The position numbers were made by a program, and so were the translations under genes. From the NCBI GenBank assembly GCA_023407175.1, contig JAEYMU010000042.1:1-64000 (forward strand): a stretch of 64,000 bases of DNA, written 5' to 3'. Shown here one piece after another: positions 1 to 8,420 of the stretch. This DNA comes from Bacillota bacterium (GTDB lineage Bacteria > Bacillota_A > Clostridia > Lachnospirales > Lachnospiraceae). Under the pieces are notes generated by a model that was not told the DNA's origin, made no database searches, and worked only from the letters and a program-made list of their open reading frames with translations. Each line of letters begins with the position of its first letter. Position 1 is the stretch's first letter.

Positions 1-954
1 GAATTCGACTATCATCTGGGTGAGAGCTTCTATATGGATAAAGTACCGGCACTTGTCTCCGAGCTGAAGGATAAGGGCTTGCTGGAAGAAAGCCAGGGTG
101 CGAATATCATCAATCTGGAAGCTTATCACATGCCGCCATGCTTAATTACCAAGCGTGACGGCGGCTCCATCTATCATTCCCGGGATATGGCTGCCGTATT
201 ATATCGCAAAAAGGAATATCAGTTTGATAAATGCTTATATATTACAGGTTTGGAACAGAAATTGCATTTTGCTCAGGTATTTAAAGCGATTGAAATCATG
301 GGATATGGTTGGGCGAATGATTTGGTTCACATCCCTTACGGCCTGGTAAGCCTGGCAGGAGAAAAGCTTTCAACCCGTGCCGGCAATATAGTCTATGCTG
401 AGGATATACTCCAGGAGGCAATTCGCCGATCTTCCGCATTAATGCTCCAGAAGAATCCAAGTCTGAGCAATAGAGACAAAGCAGCTGAAACAGTAGGAGT
501 TGGTGCGGTTATCTTTCATGATTTATTCAATCAGCGTATTAAAAATGTAAACTTCTCCTGGGATGAGGTACTGAGCTTTGACGGAGCAAGCGGACCTTAT
601 GTGCAATATACTTATGCACGGGCAAAAAGCATTCTGCGCAAGGGAGAGATTGAGAAGGTTAATTATAATATCAACACCAAGTTACTGCTGGAGGAGTCCG
701 GTTATAGCCTGGTCAAGGAAATTGCCTCCTATCCGGACAAAGTCAAGGAGGCTGCCGCGAAATATGAGCCTTCCATTATAGCGCGGTACGCATGGAACCT
801 TGCATCTGCCTTTAATAAGTTCTACCACAATTGTCCTATACTAAATGCCGAAGAAGACGTAAAAAATGCCCGCCTTGTTTTGGTTGACCTTACCCAGCAG
901 ATTATTAAAGCTTCCATGGAGCTTCTGGGCATCCAATGTCCAGAGGTAATGTAA
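1..954 (+). CDS. argS: arginyl-tRNA synthetase, C-terminal part (5' end outside window)
   Basis: Charges tRNA-Arg with arginine in the cytoplasm (class I aminoacyl-tRNA synthetase). The reading frame is open from base 1, so the gene enters from the left edge and only the C-terminal ~317 residues are present. Visible are the end of the Rossmann catalytic domain, a KLSTR sequence standing for the class I KMSKS loop of ArgRS (around base 364-378), and an all-helical DALR-type anticodon-binding domain containing SGPYVQYTYAR. It ends with TAA in front of a strong hairpin. The HIGH motif is outside the window. A housekeeping gene; identity is secure. Confidence 0.95.
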   Translation, partial: EFDYHLGESFYMDKVPALVSELKDKGLLEESQGANIINLEAYHMPPCLITKRDGGSIYHSRDMAAVLYRKKEYQFDKCLYITGLEQKLHFAQVFKAIEIMGYGWANDLVHIPYGLVSLAGEKLSTRAGNIVYAEDILQEAIRRSSALMLQKNPSLSNRDKAAETVGVGAVIFHDLFNQRIKNVNFSWDEVLSFDGASGPYVQYTYARAKSILRKGEIEKVNYNINTKLLLEESGYSLVKEIASYPDKVKEAAAKYEPSIIARYAWNLASAFNKFYHNCPILNAEEDVKNARLVLVDLTQQIIKASMELLGIQCPEVM

Positions 955-1061
955 TTCCAAAAGCTCCTCAGGTACGGATAAATGTCATAATATACTCTCC
1001 TCCATGCTTCGCCATTCTCACTGTCAATAAACAGGGAGGGGCTAGCGGAAGACCTTCATAA

Positions 1062-1116
1062 AAAATGCCCCTTTTATCGAATAGTATTATCTCCCATTCG
1101 ATAAAAGGGGCATTTT
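1062..1116. terminator. bidirectional terminator between argS and the LCP gene
   Basis: A perfect 20-bp inverted repeat (1062-1081 and 1097-1116) with a 15-nt loop, flanked by A-run and T-run, lies between two convergent genes. It can end transcription from both sides. Confidence 0.9.
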
Positions 1117-1181
1117 CCAGTTGTATATCCTGGATTATTCTGTTGCCGATCCGATGATCATGCTATTCCGGCGCTCACCTG

Positions 1182-2342
1182 TTATTTTCCCAAAGAAGCC
1201 AGCTTCGCCTCCGCTTCCTCCTGGGTATCCCCAAAAATAAACTTGTAAAGCTCCACTCGGTTCTTCTCCCAATTCAATACCAGAGGGTATCCGATTCCAT
1301 TGTATTTCTTCGGAGCATCAAAGCTTCCATCCACCGGGATACGGGAGGTCTCCATCGTAGTGATCTTGTTTTCTACAACCGCTTCCATGGCCTTTTCTAT
1401 CTGCCTCTGAGACAAATTCGTGGTAACATAACCCAGGCCCTGTTTCGTGATAGGAAGTAACTGCAGCATATTTCTCGGCGCCACATAGCTGTCAAACATC
1501 GCCTTCAAAACCCGCTGCTGACGCACAATACGACCATAATCGTTATTTGCTCCTCCCAGGGTTTTAACCTTACGGACACGGCAATACCCCATGGCCTGAT
1601 TTCCGTTCAGCCGGTTTACTCCGGCATGAACATTCCGGTTTTCCTTTTTAGAGATGTAATTTGTCTTATTCAGATACGCTGCTTCCTCTTTTCCCAGTTC
1701 AATGGTAACTCCGCCCAGCATATCCACAATTCCCTCAAAGGACTTAAAATCAACTGAGGCATATCCGTCTATTTGTATCTTATAGTTCGTTTCAATGGTC
1801 TTTATCAAAAGCGCCGCCCCGCCCTTGGAGTAGGCAGCATTCAGCTTATTTGATTTATAGCCTGGAATTTCAACATAGCTGTCTCTTAACAGGGAAGTAA
1901 GCTTCACTGTATTATCCTTTGTATTAATGGATGCGATCATCATGGAATCCGTGTTCTTCGCTCCTCCGAATCCTTCTATACCAAAGATCAGATAATTCGT
2001 CACATAATCCTCATGCCGTATCCCCGGAACATGCTCAATCTTATCCTCTTCGATTTCCTCTTCCTCTTCCGTTTTATCCGTATTATTATATACAAAATTA
2101 CCTGCTGCCTTGTATATGAGCCGGCGACCGGTCTTTGTTCCCAGCATAAATCCCATACCTACCAGCAACAGAGCCATAATAATAGTTACTGTCTTAAGAG
2201 CCCGGTACTTCTTCTTCCTGGATTTCTTACCCCTTCCCTGTCGTGGTCTCTCTTCCCACTCCTGTGATTCCTGCTGGTCTTCCTCCATGATTTCCGCAAC
2301 CTGCCGCTTCAGCAGCTCTTCCTGCTCTCTTTTATCCTGCAT
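1182..2342 (-). CDS. LytR-CpsA-Psr (LCP) family glycopolymer ligase
   Basis: Membrane-anchored enzymes of this family move undecaprenyl-phosphate-linked wall glycopolymers onto peptidoglycan. The protein has a charged cytoplasmic N-terminus (~50 residues, rich in K, R and E), one membrane segment (TIIMALLLVGMGFMLG) and an extracellular LCP domain. Typical landmarks are NTDSMM, the Arg-containing LLRDSYVEIPGY motif and NAAYSKGG. The start chosen is the second Met (2342) because GAGGTGAG sits just upstream; an upstream ATG at 2366 has no good ribosome binding site. It stands alone, convergent with argS. Which polymer it attaches cannot be read here. Confidence 0.88.
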   Translation of the reverse strand: MQDKREQEELLKRQVAEIMEEDQQESQEWEERPRQGRGKKSRKKKYRALKTVTIIMALLLVGMGFMLGTKTGRRLIYKAAGNFVYNNTDKTEEEEEIEEDKIEHVPGIRHEDYVTNYLIFGIEGFGGAKNTDSMMIASINTKDNTVKLTSLLRDSYVEIPGYKSNKLNAAYSKGGAALLIKTIETNYKIQIDGYASVDFKSFEGIVDMLGGVTIELGKEEAAYLNKTNYISKKENRNVHAGVNRLNGNQAMGYCRVRKVKTLGGANNDYGRIVRQQRVLKAMFDSYVAPRNMLQLLPITKQGLGYVTTNLSQRQIEKAMEAVVENKITTMETSRIPVDGSFDAPKKYNGIGYPLVLNWEKNRVELYKFIFGDTQEEAEAKLASLGK

Positions 2343-2533
2343 CTTTCTCACCTCATCATCTATCATAGATCCTATGTCTCTCTGTCCAATGCTGTCTTAT
2401 TTTATCATATGTGCTCAAAATAATAAAGTGCTATAAGTAACAAACCAATAATTTACATACGAATAGAGATTTTAAGAAAAGAATTACTTCAAAATCAGCA
2501 GAAATATAATTCGTAATTTTATTAACATTTCCA

Positions 2534-2561
2534 TTGACAAATTTGCTATTTTTGATATACT
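2534..2561 (+). promoter_or_regulatory. sigma-A type promoter of the tRNA gene
   Basis: TTGACA (2534-2539), 16-nt spacer, TATACT (2556-2561), 13 nt before the first tRNA base. This is a near-consensus housekeeping promoter, as expected for a stable RNA gene. Confidence 0.8.
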
Positions 2562-2574
2562 TACATATAGTCAC

Positions 2575-2647
2575 GGGGCATTAGCGCAGTTGGGAGCGCA
2601 CCACACTGGCAGTGTGGGGGTCAGGGGTTCAAGTCCCCTATGCTCCA
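2575..2647 (+). tRNA. tRNA-Ala, anticodon GGC
   Basis: A complete cloverleaf can be folded: 7-bp acceptor stem (2575-2581 with 2640-2646, one G-U), D stem GCGC/GCGC, anticodon stem CCACA/TGTGG around loop CTGGCAG (anticodon GGC), variable loop GGGTC, and T stem AGGGG/CCCCT with loop TTCAAGT. The discriminator is A and the CCA end is not encoded. The gene is the left border of an AT-rich accessory stretch; tRNA genes are common insertion points, but no duplicated 3' end was found to prove insertion here. Confidence 0.95.
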
Positions 2648-3040
2648 CTTGAGAAGTCAAAAACGAACACCATTTATTTTTTAGGTGGTTTTGCTTTAAC
2701 GGTATATTTTGACTAAAAGAAAAGCGACTAGGTGTAAAAACTTAATCGCTTTTTTGCTACCTAAATTTATAGTTAATAGAAGTTTCAACGCACTTCCGCT
2801 TGTTGCTACCGCCATAAATGAATTTAAAAAGAAAATCACTTTTTAGTTCATTTATGTTGGTCTATGTAATGAAAAACATTAAAAATCTAAAAAAGAAAAA
2901 AATATGTTAAACAACAATAGAAACAAAAATAGGTTGGCTTTGCTTATCACTTTGTTACGTAGAAAGTTTTGCTAATTATAATGAAACTTGAGAATATAAG
3001 TTGCTATGCTTAATGCTTATTTTGTATAGCAATAAATTAT
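2648..3040. other. AT-rich gene-free stretch after tRNA-Ala, with hairpins
   Basis: No credible gene. It contains the tRNA terminator (listed separately) and a second inverted repeat, CATAAATGAA at 2813-2822 with TTCATTTATG at 2847-2856, whose inner part also pairs through an A-run and a T-run. The rest is A/T-rich sequence without recognisable signals. Confidence 0.6.
2720..2753 (+). terminator. rho-independent terminator after tRNA-Ala
   Basis: Stem AAAAGCGA (2720-2727) with TCGCTTTT (2746-2753), followed by more T residues. It lies about 70 nt past the tRNA and is the likely end of its transcript. Confidence 0.65.
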
Positions 3041-4138
3041 TTAAGCTCTTAAAAACTGTGTACCGAAAGAGGTCCATTGGTCACATATCTGCTCACCAGA
3101 AATAACTATCTTGTCTAATCCTTCAAAGTGTAGAACAACTGGCAAGCACTCAACATAAAAGTCATAATCTGATTTAGGAATAATGACTCTCTCTTTTCCG
3201 AATGGGTCTTTAATGGATAATCCGTTTACTTCAATACTTTGGTTAAGAGCTTCATTCCTAAAAATTCCGTTCGGTGGAAGCACATTCGAATACTGTTTGC
3301 GTTTTGCTCCAAAAAATGACAACAATTCATTCTCATATGTTTTCCAGTCTTGATTAGTTATCTCTATTGATGTCTTTTGGCAATCAGCTAAGTCAAAAAG
3401 TTGTTTAGCAATATCGGCATAATCCATTAGGAACTGTTTATGACTTTCCGCTTCTCGAGGTTTATCTCTATAGTATGGATGGTCTTTATCTCTCTCCCAT
3501 ATCCACTCTAAAAACTGCTTTCCTCTGAGGTTTTCGAGAAAATTAATTGTTTCTTGTGTATTTTCCCTATAAAAATATACAAGGTTTGGGTTCAATGGTT
3601 TCACAATTTTTATTAACTTCTGAAAAAACTGCTCTAATTCTTCATATGAAGTATTTTTGAGGAGGAAAGTAAATATTTGATACTGAAATATACTACTATC
3701 CAGTATATAAACCTCTGTTTCATTCTCTAAAGCTTTTTCTGTAAAGTATGCCCACTTTTCCAAAGCTACAGCTTCATACTTATCAAGCGGAAAAGTCATT
3801 ACATCATATTTTTGTAATGCTTGTAACAAACTTGTACCAATATCTTTTATATAATTCCATTCGAGTTCAAGCAAGTCAATTCCTATTGTATTTTTCCTAA
3901 ACACAGCAACTTTATTTAATATTGGTTCAGAATGTGGGTATGCTTTCAATATTGAATCATACTCCCTTTTAGTTAAGCACGCTTCACTAAAAAACAGAAC
4001 AGGGTGCGGTCGTGCTACTTCATGGATCCATTTTACTGTTTTTTCTTCACGCTCAAGTTGTATTGATAAAAAATATGAATTTGTTGATTTTCCTGTCCCA
4101 GGTAATCCCTCTAACATAATTAACTGTGTGTTTACCAT
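3041..4138 (-). CDS. P-loop NTPase/kinase-like protein of unknown function
   Basis: A 365-residue protein opening with a Walker A motif, GLPGTGKST (about residues 10-18), inside a thymidylate-kinase-like P-loop fold. YILDSSIFQYQ around residues 145-155 may be the Walker B-like strand, and basic residues further on resemble a LID region. The C-terminal ~70 residues (from about VLPPNGIFRNEAL) look like a separate small beta-rich domain. There is no signal peptide or membrane segment. It is AT-rich compared with the core genes, and its neighbour on the same strand is an S51 peptidase. The substrate is unknown; transfer into this region is likely but not proven. Confidence 0.65.
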   Translation of the reverse strand: MVNTQLIMLEGLPGTGKSTNSYFLSIQLEREEKTVKWIHEVARPHPVLFFSEACLTKREYDSILKAYPHSEPILNKVAVFRKNTIGIDLLELEWNYIKDIGTSLLQALQKYDVMTFPLDKYEAVALEKWAYFTEKALENETEVYILDSSIFQYQIFTFLLKNTSYEELEQFFQKLIKIVKPLNPNLVYFYRENTQETINFLENLRGKQFLEWIWERDKDHPYYRDKPREAESHKQFLMDYADIAKQLFDLADCQKTSIEITNQDWKTYENELLSFFGAKRKQYSNVLPPNGIFRNEALNQSIEVNGLSIKDPFGKERVIIPKSDYDFYVECLPVVLHFEGLDKIVISGEQICDQWTSFGTQFLRA

Positions 4139-4180
4139 AAAAGTCCTCTGTTTTTCATATATACTGTTGATAAATCATCG

Positions 4181-4840
4181 TTACAGCAACAGGCTTCCTT
4201 GCGAAAGAGGGCAAATTTTGCCTTTACTTACCCAATGGATTAGTCCAGTGTATGAGATATGGTCACCCGCCACGAAAATAGCACTTTCGTCTTCCGTGGC
4301 ACAAATGGGAAGTTCCGTGGAAATGTGCAATAAAGTTGACAATACTCGCTGATTCTCAAGATTAAAGTGTGGCTTGACGGTAATGTCAGCTAAACCCAAG
4401 CCATCATATGGGACTGGGGCTTCCTTGGTGTCAAGTGAGTGTTTGGCCATGTTGATAGCTCCTGCGCTGACGCCCAGCACCGCTGCTGTAGAATCGCAAA
4501 TTGCAATATCCAAGCCTTTATCACGTATTAATTGTAATTGCAATTTTGGGTACCCACCCATAAGAAACACGCAAGAAGCTTCATGAATCAGTTTCGTGGC
4601 GTGGGAAGCTTCCATCCGGTTATCAATAACAAAGTGCCGTGTGAAAGGTATGTTGCATTCCTCAAACATGCTATGCATACCGTCCGAATCACTGTCATTT
4701 CTTGCGTAGTCATCTGGCCAAGCGCTCACAAAGACAAGGCTGTCTCGATGCGTCAGTTGTTCGCTAAGCCATTTAGCCACATCGTAAGGAAAGCGATAGT
4801 TGGGAAAACCGCTGAAAAATCCGAGTACACGATAATCCAT
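4181..4840 (-). CDS. peptidase S51 (dipeptidase E-like)
   Basis: Family S51 serine peptidases cleave Asp-X dipeptides (PepE) or cyanophycin-like substrates in the cytoplasm. The nucleophile elbow GVSAGAIN places the catalytic Ser at residue 125, preceded by FLMGGYP, the usual glycine-rich turn. The chosen start is the Met at 4840, preceded by AGGAGG at good spacing; an upstream Met at 4876 has none. At 219 residues it is of normal family length. The ~270 nt upstream hold no gene. Substrate specificity within S51 cannot be decided. Confidence 0.8.
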   Translation of the reverse strand: MDYRVLGFFSGFPNYRFPYDVAKWLSEQLTHRDSLVFVSAWPDDYARNDSDSDGMHSMFEECNIPFTRHFVIDNRMEASHATKLIHEASCVFLMGGYPKLQLQLIRDKGLDIAICDSTAAVLGVSAGAINMAKHSLDTKEAPVPYDGLGLADITVKPHFNLENQRVLSTLLHISTELPICATEDESAIFVAGDHISYTGLIHWVSKGKICPLSQGSLLL

Positions 4841-5108
4841 GCGTATTACCTCCTGTGCATTATATAAATTAAGCATACCAATCCTGTTTATTGCAGTTAT
4901 AATAGATAATAAAAATAACTGGTATAACTTTTGAATTTATTATAGTGCAAACGAATCAAAAAATCTATATTTTAAATTTTAACTTGTAGCGTTAGTCATT
5001 TGGTATTGTCTGTTTGTGTCAACAACCTACACAACTTAATGCAAAAGGCTAAGAATTATTATATAAAATGCAACAACTATTAGCCTTTATATTAAAATTA
5101 CATAAAAA

Positions 5109-5582
5109 TTAATTAGGACAAACTTTTGCAGTAAGTGTTTCAATATTATTTTGTTCTTTTTCTTCAGGTTTGACATAATTCCTAAACCCAACATGCCAAC
5201 CGTAACGCTCTATTCGATAATTCAATTCATTATTAATGCTGTCAACTTCTGTGTGAACTAAATCGGTGTCAACATCTTCGTCTAAATTTTCTCTATGTTT
5301 TTTCTTGAAAATGCCACCATAACCGATTAAACGACGATTTTCTAGTGCAGCATCAAGTGTTAATACAATTTCATCGGTAATCGCATCAGTAATCTTTTTT
5401 ACTTCGTCGGTAATATCTTGACTATATGTCGCAACACTTTGTAAATTTGCCATTATATTTGAAGTCTTGACAGCGTATTTACTAACTTCGGCAACTTTTT
5501 TTCCTGCACCTTCTCTGACTCTGACTCTGTGAACTTTTCTGGAATGTTTAAATATCAGCTGTCGTTTTTTTGTTCGAACCCA
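5109..5582 (-). pseudogene. 5'-truncated ORF of unknown function
   Basis: The frame is open for about 158 codons from a stop at 5583-5585 to 5109, but the only ATG in frame is at 5453 (114 residues) and it has no convincing ribosome binding site. The residues before that ATG are as protein-like as those after it (a basic stretch, then AGKKVAEVSKYA), which suggests a gene that lost its start. The product would be hydrophilic, partly helical and without membrane segments. I do not recognise the family. It may instead be a real 114-residue protein. Confidence 0.4.
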
Positions 5583-5672
5583 TTATTTATGCGAGCTTGG
5601 GCATTTTGAGATTATATCAACGGTTTCGAATCTGTCATTGTATAAAAATATTCGTCTCGATTTTCTTACCCA

Positions 5673-5716
5673 TTGAACCGTTTTCAAAAATAAGTGGTAT
5701 AATGGTCTAAACCATT
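5673..5716 (+). promoter_or_regulatory. promoter and probable ArsR operator
   Basis: A TATAAT -10 box (5698-5703) with TTGAAC (5673-5678) 19 nt upstream. Overlapping and following the -10 is a perfect inverted repeat, AATGGT-CTAA-ACCATT (5701-5716). A palindrome at this place directly in front of an ArsR-family gene is the classic arrangement for autorepression. Confidence 0.6.
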
Positions 5717-5733
5717 AAACTAAATTATGAAGG

Positions 5734-6138
5734 ATGATGATTGTGAATGAGATACAAAAATGTTCCGGACAAGGAAAGTATAAAGAACAGCTCTTGCAGC
5801 TGTCCATTGAATTTAAGAATTGCCGAACAGCTTTCCTTGCTGTAGGGGATGAAACAAGGCAGCAGATTATCATTGCCTTGCTGCAAAGTGACTGCCATGG
5901 CATCCGGGTAGGAGACATTACAAAGCGCACCAATTTGTCAAGGCCGGCTGTTTCCCATCATATCAAGATATTGATGGATGCGGAAATTATCAGGATGCGC
6001 CGCGAGGGGACACGAAATTATTACTATATCGATTACAGTATTTCCGAGCTGAATAAAATCGAAGCGCTGTTCGTCCACATCCGGGAGCTTCTTACAGACG
6101 CACCCGACAGAAGCAATGAGGATGCGAGGAATAGATAA
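5734..6138 (+). CDS. ArsR-family winged-helix transcriptional regulator
   Basis: A 134-residue dimeric repressor-type protein. The winged helix runs from about FLAVGDETRQQIIIALL through the recognition helix LSRPAVSHHIKIL to the wing REGTRNYYYIDY. No obvious Cys metal-binding pair (such as ELCVCDL) is present in the DNA-recognition helix, so it may sense something other than thiophilic metals. Start is uncertain: ATG at 5734/5737 or GTG at 5743, the last best spaced from AAGGA. A nitroreductase gene follows 57 nt later and is the likely target together with the regulator itself. Confidence 0.85.
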   Translation: MMIVNEIQKCSGQGKYKEQLLQLSIEFKNCRTAFLAVGDETRQQIIIALLQSDCHGIRVGDITKRTNLSRPAVSHHIKILMDAEIIRMRREGTRNYYYIDYSISELNKIEALFVHIRELLTDAPDRSNEDARNR

Positions 6139-6195
6139 TATCAATATCTATCTCATCGTAAACAAAAATTATTTAACAAATGGAGGGATTAATTT

Positions 6196-6855
6196 ATGGA
6201 TATTTTAACTGCAATTAAAAATCGTCATTCTGTAAGAAGTTACATCGATAAGGCAATCGACAATGAAACTCTACTTGAACTTAGAGCGGAAATTGATGCC
6301 TGCAACAAAGAAAGCGGATTGCATATTCAGCTTGTCACTAACGACTCCAAAGCGTTTGATGGCATGATGGCGCATTACGGTAAATTCAGCGGAGTACAAA
6401 ATTATATTGCTCTTATAGGCCATAAGGGTGCTGATTTTGATGAAAAGTCCGGTTATTATGGCGAACGTGTCGCTTTAAAAGCTCAAATGCTTGGTCTGAA
6501 TACCTGCTGGGTTGCAATGACCTTTAGCAAAGGAGCAACCAAAAAAGCGGTTGTAATCAATAGCGGCGAAAAATTGGGCTGTATTCTCGCACTTGGATAT
6601 GGAAAAACACAGGGTGTTGCCCATAAAGGCAAGCCTATGGCGGAGTTGTGTAAAACAAATGGAAATGTACCCGAATGGTTCAAAAATGGGATAGAAGCAG
6701 CAATGCTTGCTCCGACTGCGATAAATCAGCAAAAGTTTATATTTACGCTCTCCGGGGATACTGTGAGGGCAAAGGCAACCGGTGGCTTCTATTCTAAGGT
6801 TGACCTTGGCATTGTGAAATACCACTTTGAAATCGGATCGGGGAGAGAAATTTAG
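6196..6855 (+). CDS. nitroreductase-family flavoprotein
   Basis: FMN-dependent NAD(P)H oxidoreductase fold of 219 residues. The N-terminal MDILTAIKNRHSVRSY with the RHSVR phosphate-binding motif is typical, and the C-terminal half carries a duplicated-looking nitroreductase lobe (AAMLAPTAINQQKF, where APTA-NQQ contacts FMN). It follows GGAGGG and sits downstream of the ArsR gene, suggesting a small stress- or xenobiotic-responsive operon. The substrate is unknown. The stop codon overlaps by a few bases the end of the convergent permease remnant. Confidence 0.85.
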   Translation: MDILTAIKNRHSVRSYIDKAIDNETLLELRAEIDACNKESGLHIQLVTNDSKAFDGMMAHYGKFSGVQNYIALIGHKGADFDEKSGYYGERVALKAQMLGLNTCWVAMTFSKGATKKAVVINSGEKLGCILALGYGKTQGVAHKGKPMAELCKTNGNVPEWFKNGIEAAMLAPTAINQQKFIFTLSGDTVRAKATGGFYSKVDLGIVKYHFEIGSGREI

Positions 6856-7223
6856 AGTAGTGCTTTCATATGTGGCGTAGCTTTCATGCTACGCCATTTT
6901 TTCGTCTTGATATAATGTATCATTCCCTGCTTTATCCCTTGTGTTAATGGCAGGATATCCGCTACTTTTTGAAGAGCAGTGGGCATAACCTCGTAAGGCA
7001 GCGTAGCGCCCGAAAAAATGAGGATTGGAAAATACAGCAGGCTGGCGGCAACGCTGGCTATTTTTATATTTGGCGCAATTCCGCCCACCAACAGCCCAAT
7101 GCTGAACATGGACAGCATGACCAGTAAATATGCCCCCAGGAACTGAGGCCATGAACCGCGTAACTGATAGCCGAAAAACAGTGCTCCTGCCGTGTAGATA
7201 AGAGAATTATGGATTGCTCCTTT
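6852..7223 (-). pseudogene. ABC-2 type permease, C-terminal remnant
   Basis: About 123 codons are open (stop at 7224-7226), with a start only at an internal Met (7118). The translation has the ABC-2 permease C-terminal pattern: a transmembrane helix, GLLVGGIAPNIK, then YFPILIFSGATLPYEVMP and a last conserved region ending LTQGIKQG. The N-terminal half of the transporter and any ATPase gene are missing, so this is a truncated gene. It begins 22 nt after the stop of the SPL-like gene on the same strand. Confidence 0.75.
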
Positions 7224-7245
7224 TCATGTTTCCCTAAACAGTGCA

Positions 7246-8247
7246 CTAAGCAATATACCATATGGACATAGCTGCTAAAGACTGGGATAGCTTCTCCCGG
7301 AAGAAAGCTTCGGCCGCTATGCGTACATCATTTCGGTAGCAATACTTGCCCCGCCCCCGTCCGGTCATAATCTCCCGGTTTAGAAGCTGCTCCGCATGGG
7401 GAAATGCGTCCGTGTTAATGGCATTCTGTACGAAGCTATAGGTCATCAGTATAATTTCTATAAAGCCATTTTGCCTGACCTTTTCACTTAGCTCATCCGC
7501 AAGCCGTTCTATTAATTGCCCGTATAGGCTTTCCCAATTGGGAAGCAGGATCACAGGTGCAATCAGCAGCCCCACCGGATATCCGGCTTCAGCAACCTCG
7601 TTAAGTGCACGGATTCGCTCGGACAGAGGCGAGGTACCCAGCTCTATGCGCTGTATTATCTCCTGAGGATTTACGCTCATACGGAATATAGTCTTACCCC
7701 TGTGATCAAGGCCAAGCAATGGCTGTACCATATCAAATTTCGTCGGAAAGGTCAGCTGTCCCCGGCCCTCCCGTGCAAAACGCTCGATGGTATAGTGCAG
7801 ATTATCCGTGATTGTGTTTTCAAGCAGCAGATCACTGTTGCTGCCAATTTCAAAGGTTTGCGGTTCAGGAGCCCCAGCATCCTTTTTCAGCAGCAGATCC
7901 AGCATTTGCTCCCGGTTAACAAATAAGCGAAGATAGGAGCATTTGTTGTAATTGCATACCAGATAGCAATACAGGCACATCGCCCGGCAGCCTGAGGAGG
8001 TATAGGGTACCAGCCAGTCAGAAACCTTATGGTTGGGCACGTATTGGTGTGTTTTTCGAAGTCCGATAATAAGATGGCTTTTTAGCTTTGGGAAATCCCG
8101 ATTATCTGCCGCCATCAGTTCCGGTATCCGGTTATGACTATCAATTTCTATCCAGGGCAGGCTTTTGTATTTGGCCTGGAGCATCTGTCCCAATTCATAA
8201 TTAAGCACATTCGGTTCATAATAAACCGCATCAAAATGTAGATTCAT
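7246..8247 (-). CDS. splB: spore photoproduct lyase-like radical SAM protein
   Basis: SPL repairs the spore-specific thymine dimer (5-thyminyl-5,6-dihydrothymine) at germination, using a [4Fe-4S] cluster and S-adenosylmethionine. The cluster motif is C87-x3-C91-x2-C94, with the two tyrosines of the radical relay (Y93, Y95) in CLYCYL. The order of conserved blocks (YxEP near the N-terminus, SSGC, FEIGSNSD, LTFPTKF, RMSVNPQ, YPVGLLIAP) follows the family. One oddity: where I recall FEAACTSD in Bacillus SPL, with the H-donating Cys, this protein has Ser136. The start at 8247 follows GGAAGGG; an upstream ATG is less likely. Function as true SPL is therefore uncertain. Confidence 0.78.
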   Translation of the reverse strand: MNLHFDAVYYEPNVLNYELGQMLQAKYKSLPWIEIDSHNRIPELMAADNRDFPKLKSHLIIGLRKTHQYVPNHKVSDWLVPYTSSGCRAMCLYCYLVCNYNKCSYLRLFVNREQMLDLLLKKDAGAPEPQTFEIGSNSDLLLENTITDNLHYTIERFAREGRGQLTFPTKFDMVQPLLGLDHRGKTIFRMSVNPQEIIQRIELGTSPLSERIRALNEVAEAGYPVGLLIAPVILLPNWESLYGQLIERLADELSEKVRQNGFIEIILMTYSFVQNAINTDAFPHAEQLLNREIMTGRGRGKYCYRNDVRIAAEAFFREKLSQSLAAMSIWYIA

Positions 8248-8249
8248 TT

Positions 8250-8324
8250 TTACACCCTTCCGCATATCATAAGCAGGCTTGTGATATGACTAATAAATAG
8301 TTTGAAAGTACCTTTCAAACTCAT
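8250..8324 (-). CDS. short ORF directly upstream of the SPL-like gene
   Basis: Encodes about 22-24 residues (MSLKGTFKLFISHITSLL, then six more), ending 2 nt before the SPL-like start codon, so translation would be coupled. AGGAGG (8326-8331) is 7 nt from an in-frame TTG (8318) and only 1 nt from the ATG (8324). It overlaps a perfect inverted repeat. It could be a leader peptide or the N-terminal stub of the broken ABC-2 permease found on the other side of the SPL-like gene. Confidence 0.35.
   Translation of the reverse strand: MSLKGTFKLFISHITSLLMICGRV
8299..8321. repeat. perfect 10-bp inverted repeat upstream of the SPL-like gene
   Basis: AGTTTGAAAG (8299-8308), 3 nt, CTTTCAAACT (8312-8321). 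The position in the leader region suits an operator or an RNA hairpin that covers the start of the short ORF. Confidence 0.6.
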
Positions 8325-8420
8325 TCCTCCTGACAAAATATAGTTTGCTACAAAAATCGGATACTATTTGTGATCTGATTTTTTTTTGTAAACTATGGTG
8401 GCTATTTTTTATGCCGTCTT

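Noticed and set aside
2575..5733. Integrated element with attachment sites at tRNA-Ala
   Set aside because: No second copy of the tRNA 3' end and no integrase gene were found up to the ArsR gene.
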